From assembly GCA_021819255.1 (NCBI GenBank), contig JAKART010000129.1, positions 1 to 6,620 of the forward strand: a stretch of 6,620 nucleotides of DNA, in the 5' to 3' direction. Positions 5,382-6,620 of this stretch are shown piece by piece. Every line of letters begins with the position of its first letter. Within the stretch, counting starts at the first letter, position 1. Made by a program: the position numbers and the translations under genes. The notes beneath the pieces were generated by a model that ran no database searches, had not been told where the DNA came from, and worked only from the letters and a program-made list of their open reading frames with translations. Origin of the DNA: Acidobacteriota bacterium (lineage in GTDB: Bacteria > Acidobacteriota > Terriglobia > Terriglobales > Acidobacteriaceae).

Positions 5382-5390
5382 TTATCCACT
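5382..5390 (+). promoter_or_regulatory. DnaA-box-like site
   Basis: TTATCCACT matches the DnaA box TTATCCACA at eight of nine positions. It lies between the second 22-bp repeat and the AT-rich patch at 5411-5450, about 300 bases before dnaN. It could serve origin binding or DnaA control of dnaN. Confidence 0.45.
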
Positions 5391-5687
5391 CTTCCACCCC
5401 CAACGACGGTTACTGCGAGAAATATCTATTCTTTCCATCTGTTTGTAGAAGCACTCTTCCTCCGCCGTAAAGCCGTGCCTCAACCGGCTCGCTCCGGCCA
5501 GCGTGGGCGGGCGGCGCAAAGACCACAACAGCACCCTGGAAATTCACAGGCTGTGGCTCTCGCGCGAAACCCCACGGACAACCTAGAATCAGGGTGTTGC
5601 TCCCAGGAAACCTGCGGGAGGGAGATAGGCCCTGCTGGGCGTCTTCCGATCGCCCTGGTCGAGCAAGAGCAAGGGAGATCCGCCATC

Positions 5688-6620
5688 GTGTCTACCGCCG
5701 CCGTCACCCCGGAAACTGTGCCTACGGGTAACCTTGAGATCACCGTCTCCCGCGCTGAGCTGCTGCGCGAACTCACCGCCGCGCAGTCGGTGGTGGAACG
5801 CAAGACCACCATCCCCATCGTCTCCAACTTTCTCTTTGAAGCCACGGTGGACGAGCTGGGCGCAGGCCGGCTGACGATTACAGCGACTGACCTGAATCTA
5901 TCCCTCCGCACCTCCTGCGCTGCTCGGGTGAAGAAGCCCGGGGCCTGCACCATCCCGGCGCGCAAGTTCTTCGACTACATCAAGCTGCTCTCCGACGGCG
6001 AAATCTCCCTCAAGCTGATGGATAACCACTGGGTTCAGATTCGTTCCGGACGCTCCAACACCAAGATGGTGGGCATGGCGCGGGCCAATTACCCTGTGGT
6101 CCCTGAGTTCCCCGCCGCCGGCGGCATCAAGGTCTCCGCGCCGGTGCTGGCCAACATGATCTCCAAGACCATCTTCGCCATCTCCAACGAGGAGTCGCGC
6201 TATACCCTGAATGGCGCTCTGCTGGTGCTCAAGGGAGAGTCCATGGCCATGGTCGCCACGGATGGCCATCGCCTGGCCCACATCGAGCGATTTGGCGAAG
6301 CGCTGGAGGGAATCTCCGGAGAAAAGCGGACGCTGCTTCCGCGCAAGGCCCTCGGAGAACTGTCCGGCCTGCTGACCGGCTCTGAAGCCACCACGCTGGA
6401 GTTCGCCGATGATGATCAAACCCTGTTCTTCCGGGTGGATGACCGCGTACTCACCAGCCGCAAGCTGACTGGCCAGTTCCCCAACTATGAAGCGGTTCTA
6501 CCCCGCGACAACAACAAGTTTGTCATCGTGCGCAGCGAGGATCTGATGGCCAGCATCCAGCGCGTCGCCCAGTTCGCCGACGAGCGCTCCGGGGCCATCA
6601 AGATCCGCCTGGAACAGAAT
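5688..6620 (+). CDS. dnaN: DNA polymerase III beta subunit (sliding clamp), 3' end outside window
   Basis: The frame runs open to the window edge and shows 311 codons, roughly four fifths of a normal clamp of about 370-380 residues. DnaN forms the ring that tethers DNA polymerase III to DNA and binds many repair proteins. Recognisable segments are VSRAELLRELTAAQSVVERK (20-39), TIPIVSNFLFEA (41-52), TDLNLSL (67-73), ATDGHRLAH (190-198), LLPRKALGEL (216-225) and GQFPNYEAVLP (262-272), covering domains 1 and 2 and the start of domain 3. The GTG at 5688 has AAGGGAG (5671-5677) upstream, with a somewhat long gap. It gives about 15 extra residues before the conserved LEITVSR; a GTG at 5718 is an alternative. 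No defect is seen in the visible part. Confidence 0.96.
   Translation, partial: MSTAAVTPETVPTGNLEITVSRAELLRELTAAQSVVERKTTIPIVSNFLFEATVDELGAGRLTITATDLNLSLRTSCAARVKKPGACTIPARKFFDYIKLLSDGEISLKLMDNHWVQIRSGRSNTKMVGMARANYPVVPEFPAAGGIKVSAPVLANMISKTIFAISNEESRYTLNGALLVLKGESMAMVATDGHRLAHIERFGEALEGISGEKRTLLPRKALGELSGLLTGSEATTLEFADDDQTLFFRVDDRVLTSRKLTGQFPNYEAVLPRDNNKFVIVRSEDLMASIQRVAQFADERSGAIKIRLEQN

Larger units (their letters stand above)
4893..5687. other. jag-dnaN intergenic region, candidate replication origin
   Basis: No frame here resembles a protein. The + strand is C-rich: 33 C to 13 G in 5041-5100 and 24 C to 8 G in 5281-5340. Two 22-bp direct repeats (5174, 5354) each precede a DnaA-box-like nonamer by six bases. 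The best box is TTATCCACT (5382-5390); weaker ones are CTACCCACA on the minus strand (5249-5257) and AAATTCACA (5540-5548). An AT-rich patch follows at 5411-5450 (27 of 40 bases A/T). Proximity to dnaN and these elements suggest an origin or part of one. Only one box is near-consensus and dnaA is not visible, so this is tentative. A dnaN leader with a -10-like TAGAAT (5584-5589), lacking a good -35, lies at the right. Confidence 0.4.

Overview
The window is a high-GC chromosomal segment carrying the conserved bacterial cluster rpmH-rnpA-yidD-yidC-jag(khpB), followed on the same strand by dnaN, which runs off the right edge. All six genes lie on the + strand. Three features point to an acidobacterium, probably of the Acidobacteriaceae/Terriglobia type: the YidC N-terminus MPEIRNPN; a Jag/KhpB protein with a degenerate KH loop and no Jag_N domain; and dnaN directly after jag where mnmE would usually be expected. 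This assignment rests on recalled family features, not on a search, and is moderately confident.

Layout. Positions 1-531 contain no convincing gene; they hold an 18-bp palindrome (93-110), a good sigma70-type promoter (213-241) and a long leader to rpmH. rpmH (532-687) ends inside an 18-bp perfect inverted repeat that bounds a 118-bp, multi-hairpin, MITE-like element (684-801). A non-coding stretch (802-1187) with a 12-bp-periodic repeat and a possible relic of a dispersed repeat precedes rnpA (1188-1661). rnpA overlaps yidD (1658-1906) by ATGA. A 313-base spacer with another 12-bp-periodic repeat precedes yidC (TTG start, 2220-4040). After 235 bases comes jag (4276-4845). An 842-base non-coding region (4846-5687) follows, then dnaN (5688 to the edge, 311 codons seen).

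Function. L34 is a ribosomal protein, and RnpA is the protein subunit of RNase P. YidD and YidC act in membrane-protein insertion, and KhpB is an RNA-binding partner commonly encoded next to yidC. DnaN is the replication sliding clamp. The jag-dnaN gap is the most unusual stretch. It has a C-rich + strand, two copies of a 22-bp direct repeat exactly 180 bp apart, each followed after 6 bases by a DnaA-box-like nonamer (the second is TTATCCACT), and then an AT-rich patch. Together with dnaN this makes it a candidate replication origin, or part of one. dnaA itself is not in the window.

The most notable observations are the MITE-like element placed exactly on the rpmH stop codon, the origin-like repeat modules upstream of dnaN, and two substitutions at hallmark sites in conserved proteins: YidC groove Arg to Tyr, and the KhpB GxxG loop replaced by QNDG.
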